Assembly (NCBI GenBank): GCA_002729015.1
Contig: PBVO01000035.1
Coordinates: 63,813-90,147 of the forward strand
Source of the DNA: Candidatus Poribacteria bacterium
GTDB taxonomy: Bacteria > Poribacteria > WGA-4E > UBA9662
DNA: 26,335 bases
Direction of reading: 5' to 3'
Shown here: piece by piece, positions 6,961 through 14,329 of the stretch
How positions within the stretch are numbered: position 1 is the stretch's first letter
Layout of the letters: the number at the start of each line of letters is the position of its first letter
Position numbers and translations under genes: made by a program
The notes under the pieces: generated by a model
Told to the model about the DNA's origin: nothing
What the model saw: only the letters and a program-made list of their open reading frames with translations
The model's database searches: none

Positions 6961-8142
6961 TCACTTGTTAATCATATTTATGATCAAGGTAGTCACGGAT
7001 ATAAAGCTCAAAACTTGAGACCAATTGACTTGGAACTTTTCTGGTATTTCGACTGTATCTCCAGGAGCAAGCCAAATTTGTCCTGACGACTGATTCCTTA
7101 GATCGTACACTTCTGATTTACCTTCTTTTCTATAAACTAGGACTTTTCGTCGATTCGCGTATTGATCGATCCCACCAGCTAGAGAAATAGCCTGACGAAC
7201 CGAAACCTGCGTTCGATTGCCTTCAGATGTTACCCGTACTAATTGTGGGCCAGGTTGATTAACACGACCTAAAACGTAGATTGGCTCAATTTTGAAGGCA
7301 TTAGGAATATACAGAACATCGTTGGGTAATAAATATACGGAGCCCGATCCATCGTCTGAAAGTGGTAAATCTTGCCAAAATTTTTCGGTAGCAGAGATCG
7401 TTTCAATTTTTCCATTTTGGCGCATAATAATACAATTATGTAGGTCAGCCTTATCATGAATAGGGCCACCGGATTTAGCTAACGCTTGATCAATCCGAAT
7501 CTGTTGTCTGAAAAAAACCGGCCCAGGTTTTTGTACTTCCCCTTGAACCTCGGCTCTTTGTAATAAAGGCACATAAACTAGATCACCTGAATGAACTAGG
7601 ATTTGTTCTCTATCGTTTTCTGTGAAGTCATGAGAGCTGAGTTTTCCTTTATAGATCAAAATTACCGATTCCAAATCAGAGTTAATTAAAGTACCTCCAC
7701 CCAAAGCTATTGCTCTATACAAGTCAGTTTTTTCTTCTAGTCCGATACTATAACGACCTGGATTTTTTACATTTCCTCCTACGTATATTTCATTCTCTTT
7801 TAGAATCGGAGCAACCATGACTACCGGGTTTGTGAGTAGCCCTAGCTGTATCAGGTGATCTCGAATCAGCAAATCTGCCTTTCCTTGGCCTACGATCATT
7901 ATATCGCCACCGAAATAGCTGACTTTTCCATCTGGCTGTACAGTAACAGTTTGATTGAAATCTGGTGAGTCAACAACCACAATTTGCAATTGGTCATTTG
8001 GCTTAATTTGGTAAGTCAGAGAGTCCGAAAAGCAGTAAATCGGTAGAAGAAAAATGAGAAAGTGAAAAACTGGTAAATTCAACGGTAGAATAGTCGGATT
8101 TGAATAGGTAAGTATTAGTCGATCAAAAAATCTCTGGTACAT
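6961..8142 (-). CDS. Wza-like polysaccharide export protein (OPX) with three SLBB domains and a C-terminal membrane helix
   Basis: After a hydrophobic N-terminal segment (about residues 20-37) comes a Poly_export domain: Y-Q-I-K-P-N-D-Q-L near 44, then V-Q-P-D-G-K-V-S. Three SLBB domains follow, each opening with the typical v-x-G-x-V-x-x-P-G pattern near 120, 198 and 289. The last 20 residues form a hydrophobic helix. Family knowledge: OPX proteins form the outer-membrane or periplasm-spanning channel for capsule or exopolysaccharide export. The Cys at 37 is not in a proper lipobox, so lipid anchoring is doubtful. The C-terminal helix could insert in the outer membrane as in Wza. No Wzc kinase, polymerase or glycosyltransferase is beside it. 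The ATG at 8142 has no clear ribosome binding site. A candidate promoter lies at 8356-8384. Confidence 0.85.
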   Translation of the reverse strand: MYQRFFDRLILTYSNPTILPLNLPVFHFLIFLLPIYCFSDSLTYQIKPNDQLQIVVVDSPDFNQTVTVQPDGKVSYFGGDIMIVGQGKADLLIRDHLIQLGLLTNPVVMVAPILKENEIYVGGNVKNPGRYSIGLEEKTDLYRAIALGGGTLINSDLESVILIYKGKLSSHDFTENDREQILVHSGDLVYVPLLQRAEVQGEVQKPGPVFFRQQIRIDQALAKSGGPIHDKADLHNCIIMRQNGKIETISATEKFWQDLPLSDDGSGSVYLLPNDVLYIPNAFKIEPIYVLGRVNQPGPQLVRVTSEGNRTQVSVRQAISLAGGIDQYANRRKVLVYRKEGKSEVYDLRNQSSGQIWLAPGDTVEIPEKFQVNWSQVLSFISVTTLIINMINK

Positions 8143-8355
8143 ATGTCGCTAAAACACAGAAAGTCCACAAACGATCTCAGCCAAAATTTTATATTTTTTC
8201 CAGCCTAATCGAGAGACGATCAATGGTTAATTATCCTCTCATAATCTTTACTATTTTTTTTCAGAAAATTATCTGATTTGAAGTGATTTTTCTAGCGGTT
8301 ACCAACTCATTTAATCCAATCTGATCTTAAGCCTTAGCCCTTTAACTAGCCCTCA

Positions 8356-8384
8356 ATTATAACTGAGATTGACTGTTTGGGCAA
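8356..8384 (-). promoter_or_regulatory. Candidate sigma70-type promoter for the OPX gene
   Basis: On the minus strand a perfect TATAAT (complement of 8356-8361) lies 17 bp downstream of TTGCCC (complement of 8379-8384). The predicted start of transcription is near 8349, leaving a leader of about 200 bases before the OPX ATG. The -35 box overlaps the last codons of the flippase-like gene. The -10 match and spacing are good and the -35 is moderate. Confidence 0.4.
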
Positions 8385-8385
8385 T

Positions 8386-9366
8386 TCACTTGGGCCAATT
8401 ATGACTAACCCAACCAATCAATCCGACCAATGTAGCATAAGTTAGAATAATAAGGTGTAAGCTCAAACCGATCGTTAAGGCCGTTTCAAAAGGAATGTGA
8501 CAAGTAATTAACGCCCATGTGAAGGGAACTTCTATTGTTCCTAAATTCCCTACCGATTGGATTGGTAATAAGTTACAAAGATTTGTAAATGAAAGTGCAA
8601 AAATAATTTCTGAAATAGAAAGATCACTTGCCATAAGATGAATCAAGTAGACTTGGAAACTGAACCTTACGAATAAGCTAAGTATTGATAATACCCAAAT
8701 ACCTAATTGTCGCTTCCTGATTTGTGGATTAGTTAATGACGCCCACAGATTATCTAAAACGGGTAAGAACCATCGTGAAACGAGAAAATCCAGTTTGGTA
8801 TTGATCAGGAAATTCTCAAGAAAAGATCGTAGAGGAAACATAGGTTTCGAGGCCAAGTTACCTACTATAATTATTATTAAGATGAATACAAAACTGCAAA
8901 AAATCGGCAAATAAAATAAAAAGATATAAGATAAATTCGCAATACCTGCGAAGAAACTGGCGATTGCTAAAATTACTAAAATTAATGATAGATCAATTAC
9001 ACTAGCTAAAATCAGAGAAATTACACCACTTGAGCTACCAACTGATTCTTCTTTTTTCATCATGTAAAGATAAGAGAGGTCAGCACTTCTGAAGGGTAAT
9101 ATATTAGAAAGAAAGGTATGAATGGAAAATATAGGAAAGAGAGCCAAAATTGATCTATCTAACCCCAAAATGGCACTAAATCGACCAGCCTTAGTTGCAA
9201 CAAAAAATAGGTAGCAGACAAATCCAATAAATAATGAATAAATAGGCAAATTGTTAAGCTGTTTAATTACCTGATCTAGTTCAATTTTAGTTACCAACCA
9301 GGCAACAGCTATCAGCGCAATTCCAATTGCTAAAATGACTTTTAGGTAATGTTGTAGCAATTTCAT
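8386..9366 (-). CDS. Flippase-like integral membrane protein (lysylphosphatidylglycerol synthase TM region / UPF0104 family)
   Basis: A 326-residue protein with about eight hydrophobic helices. The order of motifs fits the LPG_synthase_TM/UPF0104 family: an N-terminal helix, a segment near 58-75 ending in K-A-G-R-F-S, an R-S-A-D-L-S-Y-L-Y motif near 93, and a C-terminal segment with L-L-P-I-Q-S-V-G-N-L-G-T-I-E near 265. Some relatives are linked to lipid or glycan flipping or to glycosyltransfer (AglD-type), but for most the substrate is unknown. It lies upstream of the OPX gene on the same strand, 243 bp away, so a shared role in cell-envelope glycan export is a reasonable inference. The ATG has an AAGAAA-type upstream sequence. 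Confidence 0.72.
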   Translation of the reverse strand: MKLLQHYLKVILAIGIALIAVAWLVTKIELDQVIKQLNNLPIYSLFIGFVCYLFFVATKAGRFSAILGLDRSILALFPIFSIHTFLSNILPFRSADLSYLYMMKKEESVGSSSGVISLILASVIDLSLILVILAIASFFAGIANLSYIFLFYLPIFCSFVFILIIIIVGNLASKPMFPLRSFLENFLINTKLDFLVSRWFLPVLDNLWASLTNPQIRKRQLGIWVLSILSLFVRFSFQVYLIHLMASDLSISEIIFALSFTNLCNLLPIQSVGNLGTIEVPFTWALITCHIPFETALTIGLSLHLIILTYATLVGLIGWVSHNWPK

Positions 9367-9417
9367 TTTTATTTCTTAGGAAACCAATTTTCTAATTTTA
9401 GATCTTTCTTCCTGAAA

Positions 9418-9423
9418 ATTATA
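9418..9423 (-). promoter_or_regulatory. Candidate -10 box for the flippase-like gene
   Basis: A perfect TATAAT on the minus strand lies about 52 bp upstream of the flippase-like ATG, in the divergent gap with the YeaO-like gene. The best -35 partner (TTATCG at 18-bp spacing) is weak, so support comes mainly from the -10 box and its position. Confidence 0.33.
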
Positions 9424-9534
9424 GTTAGGAAACAGCTAAATCGATAATCAATGATACCAAATTAGATTTTTCATCGTTGTATCTGTCGGAGTTGATATCA
9501 AAATTAGATAAACAACCTAGATGGAGATGATCAA

Positions 9535-10107
9535 ATGCTTTATCTTAACTCACTAGAGAATTCAGCCCTGAGTAATCCAGAGAATCGTTTTGCTATTTGC
9601 CGTAAAACGACGGAGGACATGCCAACGATTCCAGAACTGGCACCAACAGAACCACTATATACTTTGTGGCAAGATAAATCGATTGCGTGGACAGAGTTCA
9701 AGAATCGATACTTGCATGAAATGCGGCAGGAGTTTACAAATAAACTAAGTCAGTTGAAAAGGATTGCTGAATACAGTTTAAAAAACGATCTTACTCTCCA
9801 CTCTCCGGAACCTAATGGCCAAAACACCTATCGATCCTTGTTAGGTGGGATTATCGATGGTATTTGGCAAAAAAACCAACAAACTGGACAAATTATTGAT
9901 TTGGCGTTAGCTCCAGCTGTCAAATCTCAACACAGCCCAGAAAACCAGAAAATGATGCGGACCATAGCGGAAAAATGCGACTATTTTTCCGCTATTAAAC
10001 ATTGGTCTGGTGGTCCTGTTAGCTGCGAAGGATGTTATTATTTGGATCGACAAGTATTGGTTTGCCCGCCAACTAATCAAGTTGTGGTCAACTATCATTG
10101 GGTTTAG
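9535..10107 (+). CDS. YeaO-like DUF488 family protein with an unusual Cys-containing C-terminal extension
   Basis: Residues about 1-110 follow the DUF488/YeaO pattern: an R-F-A-I-C-R-K-T strand, then E-L-A-P-T-E-P-L-Y, W-T-E-F-K-N-R-Y-L-H-E-M, and an L-T-L-H-S strand leading to T-Y-R-S-L-L. In relatives this last part often reads C-H-R or similar. The remaining 80 residues have no counterpart I know. They carry C-E-G-C near 167-170 and another Cys near 178, which suggests a metal or redox site. The function of DUF488 proteins is not established. The ATG has a GGAG ribosome binding site nine bases upstream. The 3' end overlaps the convergent adenylyltransferase gene by 20 bp. It is one of only two genes on the plus strand. 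Confidence 0.62.
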   Translation: MLYLNSLENSALSNPENRFAICRKTTEDMPTIPELAPTEPLYTLWQDKSIAWTEFKNRYLHEMRQEFTNKLSQLKRIAEYSLKNDLTLHSPEPNGQNTYRSLLGGIIDGIWQKNQQTGQIIDLALAPAVKSQHSPENQKMMRTIAEKCDYFSAIKHWSGGPVSCEGCYYLDRQVLVCPPTNQVVVNYHWV

Positions 10108-10897
10108 TCGGTCTTTTTGATTTTATCCGATTATTCAAAAAAAATTCAATAATTGATGGAACGAGATGGTCAACGGAATGACCAGATTCTAATCTTTGTC
10201 GAATTTCTGTCGATGAGATCTCAGTATAACAATCCTCGAGTTCCACTAAGTCTACAAAAGGCACAAAATCTGGCCAATTCAACAAAAAACTACTAATGTC
10301 TTCTTTGTTGAAAGTTGATCGATTTGCGACGACTAAACGGCATTGGCCGAACAATTGTTTCAGTGCCTTATTCGGGTCCTTATAATATTTGGAATCAAAA
10401 ATTCGTACCAAGGTATCGTAACCAATAATAAAATTATATTCGGTAAACTGAGGTAATTCTTGTTTCAGAGCCTTGATCTTATCAATAAAACGACCATGAC
10501 TAGACAGCGCTACAGAATAATTGCTCAAAGGGTCGACATACGCAGCCATCATCCTTAATCGTTCAGACAAAGAGAAACCAAAAACACTTTTGTCAACATT
10601 ATTCCTAGCTAATAGGAGAATGATTTCGTCTAGCTGGAATTTTTTATGTGCTAACTTCATCATTTGTTCGTGCGCAATTGTTAGAGGGTTGAAAGATGCG
10701 GAAAAGATTCCTACCTTTTTTAGCTTTATGGTATGATCTCCACTAGCTCTTTTAACCCAACGAATAGTCGGCTCGTCATTTTTGTTGAGAGAATTAACCA
10801 AATCCTGTAAATGTTCCTCTGTGGGTATGGATAAAGACTCGAAAAATGTATTCATGTTTTCACTATCATTAAAATTTAGAATTGTATTGTTTTTCAT
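10088..10897 (-). CDS. Nicotinate/nicotinamide nucleotide adenylyltransferase-like protein (NadD/NMNAT superfamily)
   Basis: Residues 62-80 read G-I-F-S-A-S-F-N-P-L-T-I-A-H-E-Q-M, the nucleotide-binding G-x-F-N-P-x-(T/H)-x-x-H motif. Residues 227-233 read I-S-S-T-E-I-R, the second signature of this superfamily. The Thr in place of the first His also occurs in eukaryotic-type NMNATs. Expected reaction: transfer of AMP from ATP to a mononucleotide in NAD synthesis. The first 60 residues are an extension not seen in short NadD proteins. The start is uncertain: the ATG at 10897 lacks a ribosome binding site, and an ATG at 10855 shares a CATG with the likely start of the divergent lipoprotein gene. 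Another nucleotidyltransferase role remains possible. Confidence 0.78.
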   Translation of the reverse strand: MKNNTILNFNDSENMNTFFESLSIPTEEHLQDLVNSLNKNDEPTIRWVKRASGDHTIKLKKVGIFSASFNPLTIAHEQMMKLAHKKFQLDEIILLLARNNVDKSVFGFSLSERLRMMAAYVDPLSNYSVALSSHGRFIDKIKALKQELPQFTEYNFIIGYDTLVRIFDSKYYKDPNKALKQLFGQCRLVVANRSTFNKEDISSFLLNWPDFVPFVDLVELEDCYTEISSTEIRQRLESGHSVDHLVPSIIEFFLNNRIKSKRPTKPNDS

Positions 10898-11501
10898 TAT
10901 TATGGTACCAGCATTACTAATTCTAATGCTGTCCTCAGTAGGATGCCAAGCGAAACCAACTCCTAACTCACCAATTACTGTCTCAGGAACTGATCAACTA
11001 AATCAGAGAATAACTGCTATTGAAACCTGGGTGAATGCACGAAACGAGTACAATAAAAAAGAGTCGAAGGACCTTGAAATACAACCTGATCAAGTAACAA
11101 CAGGCCTAGAAATTCAACTTCAATTAATACAAAAGCAGCTAACGGACCTCAAAAATCAATCGCGATTACTAACGACCTTAGATCAAAATATCACCCAAAT
11201 AGAAAAAAGAACGCAAGCCTTAGAGGAACGGGTGAACTTTATTTTATCAAAAACTGACGCAGGCCAGAAAGTTAGACCACCAGATTGGTTGTACAAAACG
11301 GTTTGGGAAAAAGAGAATATCGTCTATGCAGTCGGAACCGCTAATAATAAAAAATTAGCAATATTGAATGCCAAGAATAAATTGCGTAATTATTTTAACC
11401 ACCAGATTATTGACCAAGTACAGGTGCTAGAAGTTTTTAATCAAGGACAAGAATTGTATATTTTAGTTGCTAAAAACAAAACAGCTGTCAAAGAACCGTG
11501 A
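10854..11501 (+). CDS. Putative lipoprotein with coiled coil and LPP20-like C-terminal domain
   Basis: From the ATG at 10854 the protein has K-F-R, a hydrophobic stretch and the lipobox-like L-S-S-V-G-C at residues 26-31, so export and lipid attachment are likely. A polar helical region rich in Q, L, E and K (about residues 50-145) looks like a coiled coil. The C-terminus has P-P-D-W-L-Y, I-V-Y-A-V-G-T-A, a helix rich in A and N, and Q-E-L-Y-I-L-V-A. This order recalls the LPP20/FlgT-type lipoprotein domain, whose role is poorly known. The reading frame is open to 10782, but that start would add a hydrophilic 24-residue lead, and the ATG at 10902 would lose the basic residues. The gene is head-to-head with the adenylyltransferase and overlaps its 5' end. 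Confidence 0.62.
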   Translation: MFSLSLKFRIVLFFIIMVPALLILMLSSVGCQAKPTPNSPITVSGTDQLNQRITAIETWVNARNEYNKKESKDLEIQPDQVTTGLEIQLQLIQKQLTDLKNQSRLLTTLDQNITQIEKRTQALEERVNFILSKTDAGQKVRPPDWLYKTVWEKENIVYAVGTANNKKLAILNAKNKLRNYFNHQIIDQVQVLEVFNQGQELYILVAKNKTAVKEP

Positions 11502-11512
11502 AACTTCTAATC

Positions 11513-11542
11513 TAGACTAATTTTAGTAAACCCTAGAGTCTA
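11513..11542. terminator. Weak hairpin between convergent lipoprotein and YchF genes
   Basis: TAGACT at 11513-11518 and AGTCTA at 11537-11542 form a 6-bp stem with an 18-base loop in the 38-bp gap between the two convergent genes. The second arm contains the YchF stop codon. There is no T run, so a bidirectional terminator role is only suggested by position. Confidence 0.2.
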
Positions 11543-12631
11543 AACGTTAAATCGAATTGTTAGAACATCACCATCTTGTACCACGTATTCCTTACCTTCC
11601 AAACGAAGTTTCCCAGTTGATTTGGCTTCGCTGAAACCACCCAACTGAACTAGGTCTTTCCAAAATATAGTTTCAGCCCGAATGAATCCACGTGCTAGGT
11701 CGCTATGAATAGCACCAGCAGCTTCTATTGCTGTTGATCCTTTTGGCAAAGTCCATGCTCTAACTTCATTTGGTCCACCAGCGGTCAAAAATGTAATTAG
11801 GCCTAACAATCGGTAAGAAACTTGAATGAATCGACTAAGAGCTGGTTCAGGTAGCCCCATTTCTTCCTGAAATATAATAGCCTCATCTGATTCCAGTTGA
11901 GCAATTTCCATCTCAAGTCGAGCTGACAATGCAAAAATTTCGGTTTCCGACCTTTCAGCATAAGATGAAAAAACACCTTCAATTTTTTCTACTCGTTCGA
12001 TTTCATCCTCTGCGATATTTAGAATGATCAGTAATGGCTTTTGAGACAAAAACTGATAACCACGGATCATTTTTTCCTCAACCTCAGAGAAATTTAACTC
12101 CCGAATAGCTGTACCACCTTGTAAGGATTCTTCGCACCTACGTAGCACCTCAAGTTGATTTTGCAGATCGGCGTTGTTTTGAACCCTTAAGTCTCTTTCT
12201 ATCCGTTCAATTCGTTTTTCAATAATCTGTAAATCTGCAACAGCAAATTCTAACTCGATTGTTTCGATATCTCTAATTGGATCGATTGAACCGTCGATGT
12301 GTGGCACAGACTCGTCCGCAAATACACGCACAACTTGAGCTAGAGCATCAACTTCTCTTAGGTCCGCGAGAAAACTGGCTTCGAACCCGATTCTTTCAGA
12401 GTCGCCCTTAGAAAGACCCGCCACGTCAATATAGTCAATGGTAGTTGGTGTTACTTTTTTAGGCTTAAAAAGTTCTGCTAACTTTGTCAAACGAGGATCT
12501 GGTACTTGTACGGAATTTACGTTCGAGGATTGGCTAGCAGCGTAATTACCGGTTTCTGCATCCGATCGGGTCAAAGCATTAAAAATGGTAGTCTTCCCTA
12601 CGAAAGGTAAACCGACGATACCTACTTTCAT
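11540..12631 (-). CDS. ychF: Ribosome-binding ATPase YchF (OLA1/Obg family)
   Basis: A full-length 363-residue protein. The P-loop G-L-P-F-V-G-K-T-T is at 7-15, D-V-A-G-L at 69-73, and the specificity motif is N-I-A-E rather than N-K-x-D, as expected for the ATP-preferring YchF group. A coiled-coil insertion follows the switch region, and a C-terminal TGS domain ends in V-V-Q-D-G-D-V-L-T-I-R-F-N-V. The usual Walker A of the family is G-L-P-N-V-G-K-S-T, so the Phe and Thr are mild changes. Family role: binds the ribosome and hydrolyses ATP, with links to stress response. An AGGAAAA ribosome binding site precedes the ATG. It is the last gene of the series that begins with the MoaD-like gene, 24 nt after the MetE-like gene. 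Confidence 0.95.
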   Translation of the reverse strand: MKVGIVGLPFVGKTTIFNALTRSDAETGNYAASQSSNVNSVQVPDPRLTKLAELFKPKKVTPTTIDYIDVAGLSKGDSERIGFEASFLADLREVDALAQVVRVFADESVPHIDGSIDPIRDIETIELEFAVADLQIIEKRIERIERDLRVQNNADLQNQLEVLRRCEESLQGGTAIRELNFSEVEEKMIRGYQFLSQKPLLIILNIAEDEIERVEKIEGVFSSYAERSETEIFALSARLEMEIAQLESDEAIIFQEEMGLPEPALSRFIQVSYRLLGLITFLTAGGPNEVRAWTLPKGSTAIEAAGAIHSDLARGFIRAETIFWKDLVQLGGFSEAKSTGKLRLEGKEYVVQDGDVLTIRFNV

Positions 12632-12655
12632 ATTTATCTTTTCCTGTGTCCTGAA

Positions 12656-13726
12656 TTAACATAATCCGAGTTCGCCTCTGACAACATCTACACCAGCTAC
12701 CATATTAGTTAACTTTTTCCTCGCAGCCCAACGTGCTGTTTGGCTTAATCCACAATCAGGAGCAAAAGACAATTTTTCCGCTGGTGCATAAGCCAAGCAT
12801 CTACGTACTCGGTCAGCAATGTCTGATACGGTTTCTATATAGTAGCTTTTTACATCGATAATACCGACAGCTACATCTTTTACCTTGGCTATTGAACTAA
12901 TAATATCCAGCTCAGAAAATTCACGGCTAGCCATTTCCAAGTGTATTTCATTTACATCCATTTCTAGAAAATGAGGGAACATTGGCTTATATTGGCGCAA
13001 CCCAACAGCCCTTCCCTTATAGTTTCCAAAACAAAGATGAATCGAGAGTCTAACCTTCCCAGAAACAGGTGCTACTGTTCGGTTGAAAATATCAACCAAC
13101 CGAATTGGATCCTCTCGGTGTGCGTAACAACTCATAGATGGCTCGTCAACGGTAAGTTCTTGACAGCCGGCATTCACTAAATTTACTATCTCTTGTTGGA
13201 CAATAGGTATGAGTGCTTCAGTGATGGCGTACCGATCGATATAGTCTGAGTTTGGTAATAATCGACCACTCAGCGTATATGGACCTGGTACGGAGGCCTT
13301 AAGAATGGGTGTAGTATCTAGATGTGCAACTGACTGTTTCAGTTTTTTGAAATCAGATAAGGTTCCAAGACCTTTGGGTGCTGATAGCTGACCGACAATT
13401 TGATGTTTACCTCTTTGGTCGTGAGCAGGAGGTCCAAAAAGGCGGGATGTAGTCGACTCCATTTTAATGCCTTGTAGAAAACCATAAAATGAGAGATTAA
13501 AATCTAGTCGACTCTGCTCACCATCTGTGATCATATCTAAACCGGCTCTCAATTGATCTTGAACTACGGTTGTAACCGCATCACTTTGCAATTCAGCTAA
13601 ATCTTCTGAGCCAAACTGATCTAGGTTTTGTGCTGAAAACTCTAACCATCCTGGCAATGGGTAGCTACCAATAACGGTAGTTTGCAAGGGTTTTCGTGGA
13701 AATTGATTAATGTCATATTTTTTCAT
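12656..13726 (-). CDS. Cobalamin-independent methionine synthase-type methyltransferase (MetE C-terminal domain only)
   Basis: The protein matches the catalytic C-terminal half of MetE: T-V-I-G-S-Y-P near the start, T-D-G-E-Q-S-R, L-T-V-D-E-P-S-M, the Zn motif I-H-L-C-F-G-N (about 230), a following Glu (L-E-M-A-S-R-E), G-I-I-D-V-K and P-D-C-G-L with the last Zn ligand. The N-terminal half of full-length MetE is absent, as in archaeal and many bacterial short forms, which use other methyl donors or act on other thiols. Methyl transfer to homocysteine is therefore likely but not certain. The frame is open to a TTG at 13735, but the ATG at 13726 is preferred. It lies 22 nt after the FMN reductase gene. 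Confidence 0.82.
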   Translation of the reverse strand: MKKYDINQFPRKPLQTTVIGSYPLPGWLEFSAQNLDQFGSEDLAELQSDAVTTVVQDQLRAGLDMITDGEQSRLDFNLSFYGFLQGIKMESTTSRLFGPPAHDQRGKHQIVGQLSAPKGLGTLSDFKKLKQSVAHLDTTPILKASVPGPYTLSGRLLPNSDYIDRYAITEALIPIVQQEIVNLVNAGCQELTVDEPSMSCYAHREDPIRLVDIFNRTVAPVSGKVRLSIHLCFGNYKGRAVGLRQYKPMFPHFLEMDVNEIHLEMASREFSELDIISSIAKVKDVAVGIIDVKSYYIETVSDIADRVRRCLAYAPAEKLSFAPDCGLSQTARWAARKKLTNMVAGVDVVRGELGLC

Positions 13727-13748
13727 TTTGCTCAATCAAGACTAATTT

Positions 13749-14303
13749 TTAGGTGTTTTCCCAAGGTGATGGCAAGGCCGCGGTTAACGTAAAAGTTGAT
13801 TTTGCTAGTTCATCTAATCTTTCGTTGATCTTCTCTGACTGTACAAACATTTGTGGCGTCCGGTCATTACCAAAATCATCCCCAGTAGCGTAAACAAATC
13901 GAGGATTAATTAAGCAACGAAAATCAAGCATCAGACTATTAGCAATACTCATTACCGACATATAACTAGAATGACCACCTGCAGCACAGGCGAACCCAAC
14001 AACTTTTTGACTCCACCTGCGGCCAGTTAATTCGATCATATTCTTGGCAGCAGAGTTAATGTCGTAGTTATAAATTGGTACAGTTAAGATAATTGACCGA
14101 GCTTGTTCGATACTTTCTTGCAGAAACTGCACATGTGGATTTTCAGATGCACCGCTTGTGCCGCATAGTGGGGCTGGGTGTTTCCGTAGATCAACCAAAG
14201 GTGCTTCTGCTCCCAAATGGGATAGTTTTTCACTTAATTCTTTAGCTAGCACATAAGACCGACTTTGCGGATGAAGCGAACAACTAATAATAGTAATATT
14301 CAT
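13749..14303 (-). CDS. NADPH-dependent FMN reductase family protein
   Basis: A flavodoxin-fold protein of about 184 residues. It begins with I-T-I-I-S-C-S-L-H-P-Q-S-R-S, the FMN phosphate-binding loop. The P-I-Y-N-Y-D-I-N-S-A-A-K-N-M-I-E motif follows near 95 and A-A-G-G-H-S-S-Y near 126, both typical of the NADPH_FMN_red family. Expected role: reduce FMN or a small acceptor in the cytosol. Lying directly after the UbiD gene, it could provide reduced FMN for prenylated-FMN formation, but no UbiX is in the window, so that is speculation. The ATG at 14303 was chosen; a GTG one codon upstream is also possible. Confidence 0.82.
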   Translation of the reverse strand: MNITIISCSLHPQSRSYVLAKELSEKLSHLGAEAPLVDLRKHPAPLCGTSGASENPHVQFLQESIEQARSIILTVPIYNYDINSAAKNMIELTGRRWSQKVVGFACAAGGHSSYMSVMSIANSLMLDFRCLINPRFVYATGDDFGNDRTPQMFVQSEKINERLDELAKSTFTLTAALPSPWENT

Positions 14304-14329
14304 CACTCTATGATACTCTTAATTTTTTT

